Below, one piece after another: positions 63,182-64,000 of a DNA stretch of 64,000 nucleotides. The position numbers were made by a program, and so were the translations under genes. The stretch spans positions 124,001-188,000 of the forward strand of contig NZ_QOZG01000007.1 in NCBI RefSeq assembly GCF_003335045.1. The letters are read 5' to 3'. The notes beneath the pieces are model-generated. The model was not told the origin of the DNA. It saw only the letters and a list, made by a program, of their open reading frames with translations, and made no database searches. Source of the DNA: Paramesorhizobium salinisoli (GTDB taxonomy: Bacteria > Pseudomonadota > Alphaproteobacteria > Rhizobiales > Rhizobiaceae). Numbering within the stretch: position 1 is the first letter of the stretch; the number at the start of each line of letters is the position of its first letter.

Positions 63182-64000
63182 CTAGGCAGCGCCACGATTG
63201 ATGCCAGGCAATCCCAGGAGCTTCTCCCGCAGCAGATCTTCCTGCTCCATCAGCTGGGTGCGAAAAGTTTCCACGCCACGGCGGACGCTGCGCTCCAATT
63301 CCTGATATCTCTCCAGCATGGATGAGAATTGCGTCTTCAGGGCCTCCGTGTCGAAGGTTTCGACATGATGGCAGAATTCCGCCAGTCCGGTACGGATCAG
63401 CAGCTCGTCGCTCTTTTCGGCATAACCGAGCGAAATCGCAGGACGTCCGGTGCTGAGCGCGCAGATCACATTGTGATAACGTGTGGCGACCACCAAATCC
63501 GTCTGCAGGATCTGGCGCATCAAATCATGCAGGGAGGACATCTCCTCGGCGACGATCCTGCGGCTGGCGCCGTCCTCCTGACCGCTATTCACGATGGCCA
63601 GCAGATCCCCGACGGCCTGCCGATCGACCCCGCCGCCCGTCAAAAGCCTTACCGCCATTCCCTGCGCGAGCAGCCAGACGACGAAGTCGGACATCTTCAT
63701 GAGATAGGCTCGATAGATTGCCTCTCCATCGCTTCCTGCCTTCTTCCATCCGGAATAGGCCATAACGCCGACGCCGACAGTCACGACAGAAGCTGTGCTT
63801 AGCCGGCTTTCATCAGGAACGGACAGGCCGAAGGCAAGGTCGCTATAGACCCTGTCGCGCGCGACATCGAGGCCGAGGCTTTTCATGAAATTGCGGGACG
63901 ACGGATCCCGATAGGACCGATAGCAGGCCATGCGGGCGGAGGATTTCATGAAGATGCGGCTCAGCGGATGCCGGATGGGTCCCGCACCGATGCTGACAAA
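63182..64000 (-). CDS. polysaccharide pyruvyltransferase family protein, 5' end outside window
   Basis: The leftward frame is open to the right edge (272 codons visible). The visible start SIGAGPIRHPLSRIFMKSSA and ACYRSYRDPSSRNFMKSLGL, and the later TDLVVATRYHNVICALSTGR followed by PAISLGYAEKSDELL, match the WcaK/CsaB pyruvyltransferase family. The conserved R-Y-H site and the later AISLGYAEK loop are present. It would add a pyruvate ketal to a sugar, giving the polymer negative charge. The gene begins beyond 64000. Confidence 0.85.
   Translation of the reverse strand, partial: FVSIGAGPIRHPLSRIFMKSSARMACYRSYRDPSSRNFMKSLGLDVARDRVYSDLAFGLSVPDESRLSTASVVTVGVGVMAYSGWKKAGSDGEAIYRAYLMKMSDFVVWLLAQGMAVRLLTGGGVDRQAVGDLLAIVNSGQEDGASRRIVAEEMSSLHDLMRQILQTDLVVATRYHNVICALSTGRPAISLGYAEKSDELLIRTGLAEFCHHVETFDTEALKTQFSSMLERYQELERSVRRGVETFRTQLMEQEDLLREKLLGLPGINRGAA

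Noticed and set aside
1-64000. CRISPR arrays, tRNA and rRNA genes
   Set aside because: I saw no regularly spaced repeats, cloverleaf-like sequences or rRNA segments on reading both strands.

Overview
The window looks like part of a large secondary replicon (megaplasmid or chromid) of an alphaproteobacterium of the Hyphomicrobiales (Rhizobiaceae/Brucellaceae type). The main reason is a repABC-type replication/partition module at the left edge: RepA, then the start of RepB, both reading leftward, with repC expected outside the window. High GC, many ATGA/GTGA start-stop overlaps, a tripartite tricarboxylate transporter and ExoP/ExoF-style polysaccharide export genes agree with this. The species cannot be fixed from the sequence alone.

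Layout. 1-2.4 kb: repB (partial) and repA with a promoter/operator and a palindrome that recurs upstream as a parS candidate. 2.35-4.5 kb: gene-poor DNA. 4.5-10.5 kb: a coupled leftward operon for a peptide/oligosaccharide-type ABC importer (two-domain ATPase, binding protein, two permeases). 10.6-12.9 kb: a class III nucleotide cyclase coupled to a secreted heparin-lyase-like protein. 13.1-14.4 kb: ArsR regulator, SRPBCC protein and GFA protein behind a clear operator. 14.4-26.8 kb: a glycan-related cluster with a UDP-sugar dehydrogenase, GT4, deacetylase-like protein, metallo-beta-lactamase-fold protein, cNMP-binding-domain protein, a very unusual ABC-exporter-like protein whose ATPase motifs are eroded, two methyltransferase-like proteins and three glycosyltransferases. 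27.2-31.1 kb: LysR, amidase, MFS. 31.3 kb: a secreted EF-hand protein.

32.0-41.2 kb is a divergent sugar-acid locus: a LacI regulator and TctCBA uptake system run left, and an IlvD/Edd dehydratase, RraA-like protein, DapA-like protein and SMP-30 lactonase run right. Two matching palindromes in the divergent promoter region are probable LacI operators. 41.6 kb carries an IS66 transposase remnant, then a Crp/Fnr regulator.

43.1-64 kb is a Wzx/Wzy-type exopolysaccharide locus: a LuxR regulator with an altered receiver domain, an ExoP/Wzc-like copolymerase, an ExoF/Wza-like exporter, GDP-L-fucose synthesis (gmd, fcl), three GT4 enzymes with an asparagine-synthase-like amidotransferase, an acetyltransferase, a Wzy-like polymerase, a YdcF-like protein, a GT2, an MraY/WecA-type priming transferase, a flippase preceded by a coupled 28-codon reading frame, another GT2 and a polysaccharide pyruvyltransferase cut by the right edge.

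The most promising candidate for an undescribed system is the operon at 17.8-22.5 kb: methyltransferase-like protein, degenerate ABC protein with repeated insertions, cNMP-binding protein and metallohydrolase, set inside a glycan gene cluster. All functions are read from sequence motifs and context by eye; no database search was made.
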